In this document: positions 34,721 to 47,629 of the stretch, piece by piece
Numbering within the stretch: position 1 is the first letter of the stretch
Layout: every line of letters starts with the position of its first letter
Assembly (NCBI GenBank): GCA_013399305.1
Contig: VXAI01000019.1
Coordinates: 5,516,260-5,580,259, forward strand
Direction: 5' to 3'
DNA from: Rostratula benghalensis
Lineage: Eukaryota > Chordata > Aves > Charadriiformes > Rostratulidae
DNA: 64,000 nt
Notes under the pieces: model-generated
Seen by the model: the letters and a program-made list of their open reading frames with translations, nothing else
Databases searched by the model: none
What the model was told of the DNA's origin: nothing
Position numbers and translations under genes: made by a program

Positions 34721-37700
34721 CTGAGCGCAGGAGGAGGATAACACTTGGAAACATTTCTCAAACAACTTGTTTACCATCAGCTTTTGTCTCTGAATACACC
34801 TTTATGTATATAGCCAACTCTTGAATTAATTACCAACAGCAGGCTTTGCTAGGGAAAGGAAACTGCTCCTCACAGCCAGTCCTCCAGCTCCCGCCAGACG
34901 GGACAGGCAGTTCCGGAAGAATTCGATGGGAGGAGGGAGATAATCTCAATTAAAGACTACAATGCACTGAAGGAACATTCAGCTCTCAACCACCAAGACT
35001 ATCTTCGGATCTCTGAAGAGTATGGCCACCTGCCTGTTCATCTTCCATACACACTGCCCTTGTATCCATTTTACATCTATTTGCCAAAAAGCAAAAGCGA
35101 CTGTGGGTCACAGCAAACCGGTCCCTGCTCTCACTCCTTGATTTTTACTTTAGCAGACCCCATAGGGTAAGATGCAGTATCTCCTAGGTGTCTCTTCAGT
35201 GAAATGAAGGCTCTTTTTTGGGGAAAAGAGCAAGTCAAAGATGTCAATATGCACTGTCTAAGCCCTCACCAGGCTGCATTTACAATTCTTTTGGAGGAAA
35301 CCCAAACCTAACTGAGGGGAGCTGATGTTCGAGTTGCTTGTTCTATTTGCCATACTATTTACCACAATTTTATGCTCAGCACAAAATAAAATGAAAGAAC
35401 TAAAAAAAAATTGTCTTTTTTCCTAAAGATAACCTGGTGTCAGCTTTTATATACAGTTTTCACCTGAACAGGGAAAAACTGCCATCAGATAAAACAAGGA
35501 TGCAAACGCCTTTTCTGACTGGAACGTTTCCTTATTCCTCCCCAAAGGATATGAAAACTCCTCCAGTAAATGCAGCATCATAATTGGCTATAATTGACTC
35601 CATCCTTCAATTTTTAAGGCAATCCATAAAATATGGATTGTTTTGTCAACTGGGAGACAATTTTGTGACACCACACTGTTTATCTCGTTACAGTGATCTC
35701 AGGCTGCACTCGATATCATTTGTTCCCCTTCCCAATACCTCATTCCTGCTGAGTCCTGGACCTCTCCACGGTTAACGCGCTGCACACCCGTTAGCTGTAC
35801 CACCGAACAGTCTGAGTGCTACCAGAAGGAATTACTTGCTGAGGATCACTGTCACAGGGGATAACAGTAGCAATGATGCGGTGGCAGGTGAAGTACAGCC
35901 ACGGTAGTCAGGCAAACGAGCTTTGGCCCGCCACAGCCTGAAGTGCATTTCGTGCCCATTACTCCACCTCACAACTCACCGGGGACAACAACAATCAAAG
36001 ACTTAACCACTTGGCTGCTGGTTCTCTCCTACACCTGCTGCTCTACTGCATCTGCAATATTTAATGCAAGCGGCTAACACTCCGGCTGTACAAACTGCTA
36101 CCACAGCATGGGAGTCTGGCAACAGACTCTTGAGTGACAATGACACGATGGCTTCTGAATGGCTCTGACTGCATCTGGCCATTCTGAGTAAACACACACA
36201 CCTCTCCAAGACACTGTCTTCAAACACAGCTCAAATTATGGAACTTCCTTTTTTTTTTTTCTGTCTTCCAATAATTATTATTATTTATACATCTCTCTTT
36301 CCGCACTGCAACGCTTCAGTTGAGAACTGAGGTAAATAGAAAAGATAAGAACTGGAACCAAAAAAAAAAAAGATCCAACTAGCAATAGCCACAAAACTGC
36401 AAGAAATGATTGATAGAAACATCGATGTAATCCTGTCCATAGCAACAGTTTAATTATGAGCATCTTGGCAGCGAGCCTGCTCTATGTGTTGATTTTCCCC
36501 AGCAGAGAATGCCATACAATCCATCTTTGTGTTAGGCGCGACATGACTACATGGAGAGGCCAATCAAAGGGGAATGAGGAACAGAGAAGTTGTACTAAAT
36601 TACTGGGCTGATACAGGAGGGAGTACGCTGGCCATGAATAATTTCACTCCTGAGGATAAACAAGCCTGAGAAAACGGAAAGGTAGATAAAAATACGAGGA
36701 GGTTGCTACCCACAAGAAAACAGTACTGTAGTCCTTAATTACAGTGATTACAGCGTACACCGTGAATACTCCTCTGTGACGAATGGCATGAATTCCTGGT
36801 ACCCATCTTAAAGTGCCCCCTCTCAGATTCTTGGTCCCAGGATGACGGCTGGGCTGCCACCAGGGCTGATGTGGTGAGAGAAGGACCCCGCAATCCCAGG
36901 CAAACAGGTCCCCACCGCTGCCATGGGGCTCATGGGCTCTGCTGTGAAGCAAAGCTTGCCCAGTACAGGTCTGACACCACTCCAGCAGGCAAACCCAAGG
37001 AGGGTAAACCAGGAGATTTGCTGAAGGGCCACACTCCCGACCCACACAGGAACATTAACGGGGTAGTCCCATCAGTGGGGTGGTGTCACATCGTCCCTGA
37101 GGTCCAGGGTTCGCTCCACCAAAGGAGAGGACAAGGACGCAACGGTGGGAACTTTGTACCACAGGCAGAAGGGGCAGGGACCTTACATGGAAAAGGCTCA
37201 GGATGTTTTTAATAAACAGGGAAATCTGACTGTGACTGTTTCTCAAGACATTTGCAGGTAATTTCCAGAAAGAAACACACACACCCCCCGGCTCCATATT
37301 TTATAATTAAATTTACTTCCAGTTTTTCTGTTGGAAAGCGCTAAACCCCCCTCCCCTCAAACCAACCAAGTTATGATGCAGTGACTGAACCCTATTCAAT
37401 AAAATCAATATAACAACATATCTCAGCCTATACACAACCACCAATCTACAGTGTTTATTTACACACAAAAAACCCTTCCCTTAAATTCCAGACCTAATTT
37501 TTGAAGAAACATTTAGGAAAATCTCCCCAAAATACTGAAGCAGCAGGGTGAGATTACACTATCTGTTCTTCAAGGAAATGTTCTGGTAATTTTTAAGCAT
37601 GTGAACAAAGGTTTTGTGAAATCCTGTTAGGCTATGCCAATGTGGTAAGAAAACCATCAATCATTTCTGCAGCCTGGTGTCCACATTCACAACTTAACTC

Positions 37701-38235
37701 AATAAAGACTGGTTTTAGTTTCTATTAAGGTATGAATATTTTATATATGTAACCACATAAATCAATGAAAATACTCATATATGTATATACATGGATCATA
37801 CCATGTATATCCTTCTTGAAGAGCACAGTGAAAGCAATTAAGAAATTTGAAATAATGGCACTAAATGCCAAGCTAAAAATGAGCTTCCTAAAGCTTGTAG
37901 AAGTTACAAGAGACACATTCAAATCTAACACATAATTTTAAACTTCTAAGAGTTAAACTCGTGCTGCACAACTGTCCTTCCACTCTACTTTTTGATTTTT
38001 TTATTTGGAGATGTGTGGCTCTTTCCACCTCCAAAATACTGTGGCTGGATCACAAAATGAAAACAACATTTTGGGTTTGGTTTGTTTTTATTTTGTAGAA
38101 TACCAAATCTATGGGCATGTTCTTATTCGGCATTACTAGTCTGAGAAATTGTTTTTAAACACAAAATGTTAGGATCTAGAAGGTTCTGCTTCATCTTCAT
38201 GACCTCTTCATTGTTCAAATTTACTTAAAAAACTG

Positions 38236-38259
38236 AAAAAAAAATTTTTTTTTTTTTTT
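38236..38259. repeat. A9T15 palindromic homopolymer junction
   Basis: Nine A followed directly by fifteen T, a self-complementary stretch. A further run of 17 A lies 300 bases away at 38544-38560. Both are replication-slippage prone, so the lengths may be imprecise. Confidence 0.9.
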
Positions 38260-38836
38260 GGGTACAGGCTGATATCCAATTCATTACACTATAAAAATCT
38301 ATTAAATCACAGAACTAAATGTGGAAAACTGGAATAGTTGTTTAAAGTTTGAAAGCCTGAGATACTCATCTGCATTCTTCCAGTTATGGTCATTTTTAGC
38401 TCCAAATTTGGGTCTCCTATTTCAGCTCAGAGCACTCAAGAGCTACTCTGGTTTTCTAAACAACCATGTTCACACTTGATAAAAAGTCCTTTTGTGTATC
38501 ATCTCCTTTTTTTCAGTGCCAAATGTTCTAGTTTGCCAACAGCAAAAAAAAAAAAAAAAAGAAGTTATTGTTTGATCATCTCTTTACTGTAGAGATTCTC
38601 CCACAATAAACACATTGGCTCCTTAGAATACCTGTGTGACCGAACTGATCCAATGATTACCCCAACACAACACCCAGCTGATTACATTGAATATTCAGTT
38701 AAATTATTTACCCTTCCACAGCTAGAGAATACAACACAAGAGAAACTCACAGCAGCTCCTGGGGAAGATACTTCGTCAAGACATTAATCAAAGCTAGAGC
38801 GACACGAGCAGTTACATCACTCCCCAGTAAGCTCAC

Positions 38837-38873
38837 CTTGGTATTTCCACAAAAAGGTCATTTGCAAAATCTT
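38837..38873 (-). other. Exon-like 37-bp segment
   Basis: Minus strand: gtcatttttccttttttccag precedes 37 bases ending TACCAAG|gtgagctt, both strong sites. The phase 1 frame reads DFANDLFVEIP and exits in phase 2. The length is not a multiple of three and no family is recognised. Very short splice-flanked segments like this arise by chance in tens of kilobases of intron, so confidence is low. Confidence 0.1.
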
Positions 38874-41800
38874 CTGGAAAAAAGGAAAAATGACACATCA
38901 CTGTGTCTTGGCAGGGCTTGGTGGATGAGAGAAAACAGGAGCCCACTCTCAGGCACACGGAAATACGTAGGACATACAGTGCTTTTGACACAGGTCTTTT
39001 AGTTGCTTTTCTTACTTGTGAAAGAGAACTTTTAAATCTAAGAGGGACAAAAAAAGGTAAAAACCCATTGTATTTGGAAATGCTTAATGGCAGCTACGTC
39101 ACAGAGGACGCTGAAGTTTTGCAACTAGCAAAATAATTCTGAAGTCCCGCTGCAATCACAAATTAAACAAACATCTATTTTTCATGAACCAAGAAGTGAA
39201 TTAACGATTACAGAATACCTGAAAGATCTTAATGACTACTAAAGCTGACATTAAAGTTTGTGGCCATTTAATCTTTTATTACTTCTGGTGCATTACTTTA
39301 GATCAAAGCACACAAATCTGGCTGAAAGTATTTTTGCCCTAAGATCTGTATCACAACTCTTTTTCCCTAATTGAAAACCTAAATTAAAAAAAAAACACCT
39401 AACCTCAAGATGACTACATATCAAATCTCAAAGAGGGGAGGATGATTTGCCACTTAAGAAATCTTAGCTAGTGGAAAAGGTAGCAAAACCCCTTTAATTC
39501 AGAATAGTTATTGTGGCCAGTCTCCCACTGGGAAGAGATGGGAAGCTGACGATATGCAAGCCTTGTGGAGGACATCACCCAAAGTACGAGTTTGGTGAGA
39601 AATAAGGTGCTATTCCACGCAAAGAACTGCTGTGAAATTTGGTGACATTCTCTTCAAAAAGAAAACCAACACCAAAATAAAAAGGCCCATGTGCTACTAA
39701 CTGCCAGCGCTTCGGTTTGATTCATTGCTGTATTTAGAGTCTTTCTCCAAAGCCTCAGAGACCAAAGGGAGTGGGCAGAAGATGATTCACTTTTTACCGA
39801 AGCACTGGAGAAGATTCCAAGCTTGGGAGGGTTCCCTGAGTGGCTGTCACCAATCGCATGCTTCTGGTTATGCTGCCTGGGTTGGTTTTGATTAAAAGGT
39901 TGAGAGGTATCATAGCTCAAGTAAGCAGGAAACAATTCTTGTCACTGGTGGATGAACGCTGATTCAAAACTAAACTGCAAGACACCTCTCAGACCACATG
40001 AATTAAATCTGACAGTGAATATGGAATATGAATATGGAGCTTCTTATTAGGAACCCACCCAGATGAGGCCTTCACTTATTTGGCCCCACCAGCACAGGGG
40101 ACACTTTCCTGGGCAATTTCTGGTCTATAAAATTAACCCTTTAGAAAATAAATACTTCGGAAGCAGCTGAAGGGACAGATTTATATTTGCAGATGATTGC
40201 TCCAGTATTAAACATGGGTATATGACAAAGCTGTTGCCCAGTTTTAAAACTTGAAATACTAATGCAGCATGTCCACTCATCACATATATCAATTGTATTT
40301 TGGCAAAGAGCACAGCTGAGATCCTCAATGAAAAAAACAGGTATTTTTGACCATAACTGTAAAGACAGCTTTCCATCGTTATTCACGTGTACTTGAATTA
40401 AATATTAAAATGGAGGGGGATGTTCTCAATAGGCTGTAGTTGTCTGAGCAATCTCTGATCATTGCTCCAGTAGAGAGGACTGCAGCACAAACAGAAGAAA
40501 AGTTCTTTGAGGGAGCCAGTCTGTATCTTCTGTTCAACACAAAGCCAAAGGTGCAGACCAGTAGCTGGCATGCTGGGACCAGTTTAACTGCAGTACGGAG
40601 CGCAGGCTCTTAAGCCTTGTTCCTGATTACCATGGGCACTGTTGTGAACTCATGCAGAGGCATTACTTTGGATTTGGGCAGCAGCTTGGGTACATCTACA
40701 CCAAATTCTTTGTGGATTAATTAAACACATACTTGGATCTCCTCAAGAGTGGCACCAAAATGTACACATTCCGGGATTTATAAATGGAAACAGCTAAACT
40801 AAAGTAACAATGCTACAACACAAATGTAAATTACTAACATTAATTAAAAAAATAATAACCAGTGTAATGGAATGATTTCATTTACTGCAATTATATTACA
40901 TTAAATAAACAAGTAATTTCTTCTAAGAACTGACAATGTTGGTGACTTGGCCCTTGTTTAGGCACTAAACTAAAGCACCATGGTATCATAAAGCTGTGTG
41001 TGCACTGAAGGCTTTCCAGCGAACACGAAAGGATCAGCTCATCTCCATTCTAAAACAAGGACTTAGATTGAGGGTCTCATGCCAATTACAGGAGCCTGCT
41101 AAAAATAAGTCTGATTAGATAATAAGCTTTTCTTCTTGCCCTTCACAATCAGATATGGATGAAATAAGCCATTCTTTGCTCTCAAGACATCCCATTTTAC
41201 AAATTTAAATTAAAATACAAATTTCAAATTCAGACCTTTTGATTAAAAAAAAAAAAAAGATGTGCCTGGGATGGTTTGGGCAGAAAAGGCATTTCATGGG
41301 CTACAAAATACTACATTGCAACTGTGCTTAGAAAAAAAAATAAAATCGGAGTCTGTCTCTGAACATTCCTACCTTACTTGACCGTATTGTCAAATGGGGA
41401 AAATGCTAAAGGAGAAAACAGATATCCCTTAAAAATACTAAAGGAAAACAAGCTCAAACAGTATAGTACTTAAGCAGTATGCCTTTTGCTATTTCTGAAT
41501 TTTAATTATGTTTCTGGAAGTTAATATATTTGACAAGATTAGTCATTGATGCTTTTGGCTCCATCAACATCAATACAGGGTTGGGTTTTTTAAAGGACAC
41601 GCTTATTTACCAGATACCTATCCCCCTTCAGGCCTTTTCACAAGCCTGGTTTCCCATATGACCAGACAAGAAGGTAAATCTTGGGGGAAAAAAACCCAAA
41701 CCACCCGATGACTTTCTTTTTCTTCATCAGGCTGTGAAGCCTGTCTGCTTCTGCTCATTCATCTCCCTTAGTGCAGCAAGGCAGAACATGACAGTTTACT

Positions 41801-42414
41801 TGTCTGTTCCTCTTTAGTCTGGATTGGCCATCTTAGGTAGAGCGCAGTCCCACAACACTTTGTGGTTTAGATATTTACAGTCCATTCACCAGAAGCCAGC
41901 ACCAGTTCTTCAAAGGTTTAACAAAATTATCCTTAAAGAAAGTCTAGCTGGAAAAAAAAAATAAAAATCTTTCCAAACTACAGAAGTCAGGCATAAAACT
42001 AGGAATAAGGTTGGAAAGGAAAAGCTTCAAAAGCAGCACTGCCTCAGCCACAAGCAAAACAATTCCTCCTCTGTTCCTCAAACAGACTTGAGATCCCATT
42101 TTCTATATAAACACCCCAGATTCCAGTCAGCAGTTGAACTTTTAACAAAAAAAAACAAAAAACAACATAATAATCAGCATAAAAATATTGGATAATCAAA
42201 CTAAAGCTGTACTATAAAAGTGTATTATTAACACTATATTACATCCTGAGTTTGATTTCTGGTTTCATACATAAGCCTGCCTGCTTAACCTTAGCTTCCG
42301 TGCTCAAAGATCTCACTTGTGTCACACAGATTATCTTCTTCTAACCAGTTAACAGGAGCTCTGTGCAAGACTGGGTGACAGGGTTTTTCTAACTTAAAAA
42401 AAGGAAAAAGGAGT

Positions 42415-42424
42415 GGGGGGGGGG
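42415..42424 (+). repeat. Poly(G) run of 10
   Basis: Ten G within gagt...atgtgggtgtg; a second G10 run lies at 63788-63797. Confidence 0.95.
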
Positions 42425-45087
42425 ATGTGGGTGTGAAACACAGACAATGTAAAAAAACCCAAAAGAAAAAGAATCATAATAATACAGCGAACAAAAATGT
42501 ATAAGGAAAAAATATTATTTTAACAGGCTAAGTTTAACTTGGTTTGTTCCTCTCTTGATTTTCATTAATGTAACTAATATTCTAAGCATGGCTCAATCCC
42601 ACATTTTCTTCCATGTGGGCAGATCCGTGTGCCTGCAGGGAACTCCACTTAATTCAGTGGGTTACACAAGGCTGTAGCTATTCGCAGATGTGCTGCCTAT
42701 GTGGCTTTTTTTCTTCTTCTTTGTCAATGCATTTAAAAATTAAATAAATAAAATTGCAACACACAAAAGAAAAACTCTCCCATCCTCCCTTTCCCAAGCC
42801 CAGCACCTCTGTCTGTCTGAATCTGGGCACTATGAAATTCCCACTTCTTTCCTCAAGCCATTTGCCAAAGATCAGGATTTGTGAGGACCAGCAAACCATT
42901 CGCAGCGCTAGGGAAAATTCTTAGTCCCTGCCCTTGTGAAAACATAGAGTGAACTTTAAGGAGTTTGTATTTTGAGAGCAGTGGTAATTATTCCAGATTT
43001 AAATTGGTACTCTGGGTCTGTAACCCTTCATTCTGATAGGAGTGGCCTTGCTGGAAAGCTCATTCCTTTCTTTGCTTGCTCTGGTGAATAAGTATATCCT
43101 ATCATTTGAAGAAAAAAGTTATTTTTCAATTGAGAAAACTTATATGTATGAGGAAAATACTTTTAGCCAGAACCATTTTATTGCTGTTAAAATCCCTGAA
43201 ACAATAAATTATACCAACACTGAAAAGGGCTGTGTTCAGTTGGAGAGGTACAGACATAGATCCAGATAGATTTTAATGTAACATAATTAACATGGCAGGT
43301 TCTACCAACACCAGTTGGAGTATCTGTATGGCAAAGTTCTCAAAACTGAAACCAAAGGTTCAGGTGAGCTGGGTTCAATTTTAAATTACCCACACCTGAG
43401 CAGCTCTGCCTACAGCCTTCAGTGAAAAGGCAGCAACACATCTCGTTAAACCAAGAAACACCCTCCTCTTAAACACAATTGGTGAAAAAAGCCAGGTATT
43501 AAAACAAAGCACACAGCCTATAATTTTAGAAAAATAACACCCTGTGCATTTATCTCCCTGTAAATCATTATTTCCCCTTGCACAGTATTGTTCAATAGTG
43601 AAAAAAAAGCCCCAAAAGTCAGGCAGGCTGGAGCAGGTCCTGCCCTGACCCAGTCTGACACCAGCTCCTGCGGCTCAGGCGTGTGGCCGTTCCGGCTGAC
43701 GCCACCACACGAGCACCAGTTCCCAAAGCCAGCAAGTGGCCTGCAGCCATCCCATAACCCTGTCAGACAAGGCCAATATCCAATAAAATAAGGTGACTGT
43801 TAGTGCAGCCTCAGCAGATCATAACAAACCCGGATGGGCACTGCTAAAAGCTTGAATATCAAATTGCAGCAGTACCCTCTACTCGGAGAGGGTGGCTTTG
43901 GGAGAAAGAAAAACCTTTTCCTCCTTTCCCCACTCTTTTCTTCTGCCTTCAGTGGAACAGAATTTAAACTAATAGTCCCATGTGTTATGTCCTACAATAA
44001 GGAAAATGCTTTTGTTTTTAAACACTCCTGTTTTGCTACACAAAAGGAAATTAGGCAATGTTATTCTCCCATTTATAATTCCCCCAAAACAACCAAATGA
44101 TTCCCTGCACAGATGCAAACACAAATGTTGCTTCAGCCTTTGAAACGCAGTCTCGTGTGACCTCTCCAAGCAGAGATTGAAGTATTACACAGGGAGAAGC
44201 TCTGACAAGTACATGAAATGAGGGGATCAGAACCCTTTTCCTCCACCTCAGCATTTAGCCGGGGAAGAAACAGACAAGTGCAGACCTCACAACCCACCCG
44301 TTTGTCCAAAATCATCTGCAACAGCCAGGTACAGTGGGAGGGATTGCTTTTGGCTTTGAGAAAGTCCAGAGGAAAGAGTGATGCTCAAACTATAATCACA
44401 TGCTTTAAGAAAAGGTGTTTTACCATAGCTCCATTTACTGTAACTTTATGCTGCTCCATTTAGAGCACTTGGGTATTGGAGTACAAAAAATAGGGGAGCA
44501 AAGTGGAGGGAGGGAGAAAATCCAATTTTCAAGCTCCAGGTTAAACAACAACATGAAACACATTTGAGTTTTTCCTAGTGAGTATGCACCCATTTCTGGG
44601 CTGACCAAACCAATACCACATATTCTGAAACAATATTTTGTAAATCTGTAGCTGTAGACAGCATGTGTTTTGAAATGCTGTTATACTGAAAAAAAAATAA
44701 AATATCTGCAGTCTTTTAACACTCCTATCCTTGTTTTGGTATCAAACCCCTCCTTCCAAAAAGGTACTGAAAAGTCCTGAATGCTGTACTTAAAAGCTCC
44801 TTAATTTTGGGGGAGACATTTCACTCGTAAAACTTTCTGGAGACACTGCACAGGTGTGCACTCTAAAGGATTTTCACTGTGAACAATTCAAATATTTCAG
44901 ATGTATTCCTATTTCCCCCATTTAAAATACACTGATTCCAAATGTAATCTAATCACCATTAAAAAATCCTTTATATAATTTAGATCTAAACAAATAATTT
45001 CAAAATTATCTTTGGAAAATGTTTCCAATTAATTACAGATAAACTGGGGGTTTGGTATTACAAACGATGAAAATTTTGAAGACTTAC

Positions 45088-45138
45088 TTTGTCCTGATTT
45101 GGAATGGGAATATTTCTCCTGAATTATTTTCTTTAGTT
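45088..45138 (-). other. Exon-like 51-bp segment, phase 1 to phase 1
   Basis: Minus strand: a moderate acceptor (aaatactctgaatag) precedes 51 bases that end GGACAAA|gtaagtctt, an excellent donor. In phase 1 the segment is open and would encode LKKIIQEKYSHSKSGQ plus split codons on both sides. Its length is a multiple of three and its phase fits the teneurin cassette position. Without the splice signals nothing supports it, and the acceptor pyrimidine tract is poor. Confidence 0.15.
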
Positions 45139-47392
45139 CTATTCAGAGTATTTATGCAGATTATTTCTGTCACTTGATGAACATATAATTGTAACAAAGA
45201 ACGGGGAAACGAGCCGTGGCACAGGCTGCTTAGAAGCACATACCTCAGTCACACAGTTAAATCCCAGTTAAATCATCTGCCTATAGTCCTGGTAGGACTG
45301 GAACTCAGATGAGAGCTATAAAACCTTGTCTCTGCTTACAATAGGCATTTCTGTGTCCCAGTGCAGGAACAGTATCCACCAAAATCCCTACCTCATGCGC
45401 CTGAGAACTCACAGAGGTCCACGTTTTCTCCAGTAAAGCTGCAGAAGCATCTTGAATTCTGCGACTGAACATCTCAGCATTATCTTTTATTCTTACTGAG
45501 TATATTGCATCTCCAGGCCATGCGCTAGCCACAAATGAGACTGACTGAAATCCCTTGAGGCTCTCCAGTGATAAGAAAGCTCTGACTGCCTAAGGCCATC
45601 CTCAAATGCAATGCCCTGGATGCAGCTGGGTGGGGTGAAAGAGGTTATTGCTCCCAGCTGCTCCTTACTGCGGGGGAGGAACATCACCCCGTAGCATCAC
45701 AACCCCACACTGGTTTCCTAACCCCCTGATGTCAAAATCACTGGCTACAAAGGCTTTGTTATCAGAAAGGCAGGAGGGAACAGGAACTGTCTGGGCAAGG
45801 CAGGTTAGGGAGCAGCCACCCGGGCAGTTGGCTGGCACCTGTGGCAGGTCGTGGGACAAGCAGCTGGCACAGAAACCCCTTAGGTGGCTCAGCTGCTGCC
45901 AGCAGGGCTTGTCTGCCCCCAGCCCTCACTCGCCAACCACACGGAGGTCAGCTCAATTCCCTGCGCCTTCAAATCAGCACCCGGAGAGGAAACACGACCC
46001 TTTTTAATTATTAAAAGAAATCCTTTTCCTCCTGATAGAAGCTGTGGCACGCAGACAGTGCTAAATGCAAAATCTGTAGAACCTTGAAGTGACAATAAGG
46101 CAGAGTGTGTCCTTGCCACCAACTACAGAGAGCAGTGTCAGCGACAGGAGAGAAACTAAGATCTGGGGCTGCTTGGCCTCCCCTCTTCAAAAGGCTCAGA
46201 TAAAGAGCATACCTGCAAAAGAACCAGGAAAGCAACCTAGATTTGAATCCTGGCCCCCTCCCTAAATCAGAATTAATCTCACTTTTATTCTTCCAGATTT
46301 GCAAGAAAATACGTATAAACTGGTAAGCACCGAAGTATTAATGGTGTTAAAACACCATTACAAAGCATGCACTATTATGCCATAATTCCACGGTTTATAT
46401 TTTCTTAAATAGGAGATACACAATGTTTACAGACAGGTGACAATGATGAACACATAGGTGTCAAGATCAGAGGGACATGACAATGGTGCTGTTCGATGGC
46501 TGCAGTAATTTTTAATGCAACGCTTCCCAAAAAGTACCATATGACTCTGTGTTCCTGTCTTTACGGTATTATGCACAACATGGCCTAGAGACACTACAAA
46601 ATACCATAAATCTGTTTCTGTGATGACTGTATATACAGAATAGAAAGCAGAGGGAAAAAAAAAAAAAGGGGGAAAGGAAGGGGAAGGGAATAATATAAAG
46701 ATATAACTGTGAAAACTCAATTATACATTCCAACAGAATAAAAGCTCCCAAACTTGATCACAAATTGATCAGGGAGATGAAATAACATCTCAAAGACTAT
46801 TATATAAGTTATCTAACCACTGTATAAGAGCAGCAGACATCCATATTACACAAGGCATTCTCTAAACTTACTCGTACATGAAAATTAGGGTACATTCAGT
46901 CACCATTTCCCATACAGTAAGATAATTTTTTCCCACTAATTACCTGAAAATATGGCAGCTGGGATTTAAGCAACTGAAATCGTACTTTTGCTGCCGAGAA
47001 TTATCAGACCAGAAATTCAATGTATTGCTAGAAAACTCCCACACTCTCTTTGGGCTGCAATACTGCAGCAGCTAGGGAGTTTTGACAAAACAGGCCCATT
47101 ATTATTTAATTCCCAGAAATTGCAATTCAGAAGATGAAAAGAGGACAAAGAGAGAAAGGGGAAAAGCCACAAAGGTTTGGTAACTATCTTGAGATTACTT
47201 TATAGCCGTTTTCTCCACCCGAGAAAGCAGATATAGCTTCAAATACTTTGTGAAGCTAATACAGAAACGCTTGCTAAAATGGGCTTTCAAATAAAAACAA
47301 CTTTACAAAACAAACTGCCGTCCCCTCCAGGCACAGCTCCCCTGGACACCTCCGATGATCCTACAGCGTCTGGTCAATAGCCCTTCTCTCAC

Positions 47393-47563
47393 CTCGGGGC
47401 AGGAAGCAAACAGTGAAGTTGAGCGGCGCCGTTATGGGATGCTCCCTGCTGTGTTATCCGCGGACGTTCCCAAATAATTAGAGCCGCCTGAAGCCATCCA
47501 GGCCCCCAACGCCGCCGTGGCACCGAGTCGTGTCGGTGACACTTCCCACCGGTGCCTGCCACG
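47393..47563 (-). other. Exon-like 171-bp segment in a CpG-rich block
   Basis: On the minus strand a strong pyrimidine tract (cctctcctgctgccccttttt) and cag precede 171 bases that end CCCGAG|gtgagagaag, a near-consensus donor. The segment and its flank (to about 47630) hold some twenty CpGs, unusual in this intron. One frame is open throughout (phase 2 to 2) and encodes an Arg/Trp-rich peptide of no family I know. The phase 1 frame needed for teneurin insertion hits a stop. It may be a non-coding alternative exon or an internal promoter-linked transcript. Confidence 0.3.
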
Positions 47564-47629
47564 CTGAAAAAGGGGCAGCAGGAGAGGTTTCTGGCCGACC
47601 GTCCTCTACCTTGTTCAGGGCATGTTTGA

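Larger units (their letters stand above)
33301..47392 (-). other. Repeat-poor intron
   Basis: Fourteen kilobases without a recognisable transposon, RNA gene or coding exon. The content is AT-rich single-copy sequence, homopolymers, the candidate element at 34.1-34.7 kb and a GC-richer stretch at 36780-37200 whose overlapping frames on both strands look like composition effects. Low repeat density of this kind is common where regulatory sequence is dense. Confidence 0.5.

Noticed and set aside
36644..37212. Overlapping 133-codon minus and 113-codon plus frames
   Set aside because: Open frames on both strands of a GC-richer stretch, with no domain, start context or splice support.
41378..41405. 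Minus 28-bp segment between tgttttctcctttag and gtaaggta
   Set aside because: Microexon size and incompatible phase with every neighbour; probably chance.
45305..45687. Two overlapping minus frames of 64-75 codons with plausible-looking peptides
   Set aside because: Three competing donors, no convincing acceptor, and two frames equally open; no recognised domain.
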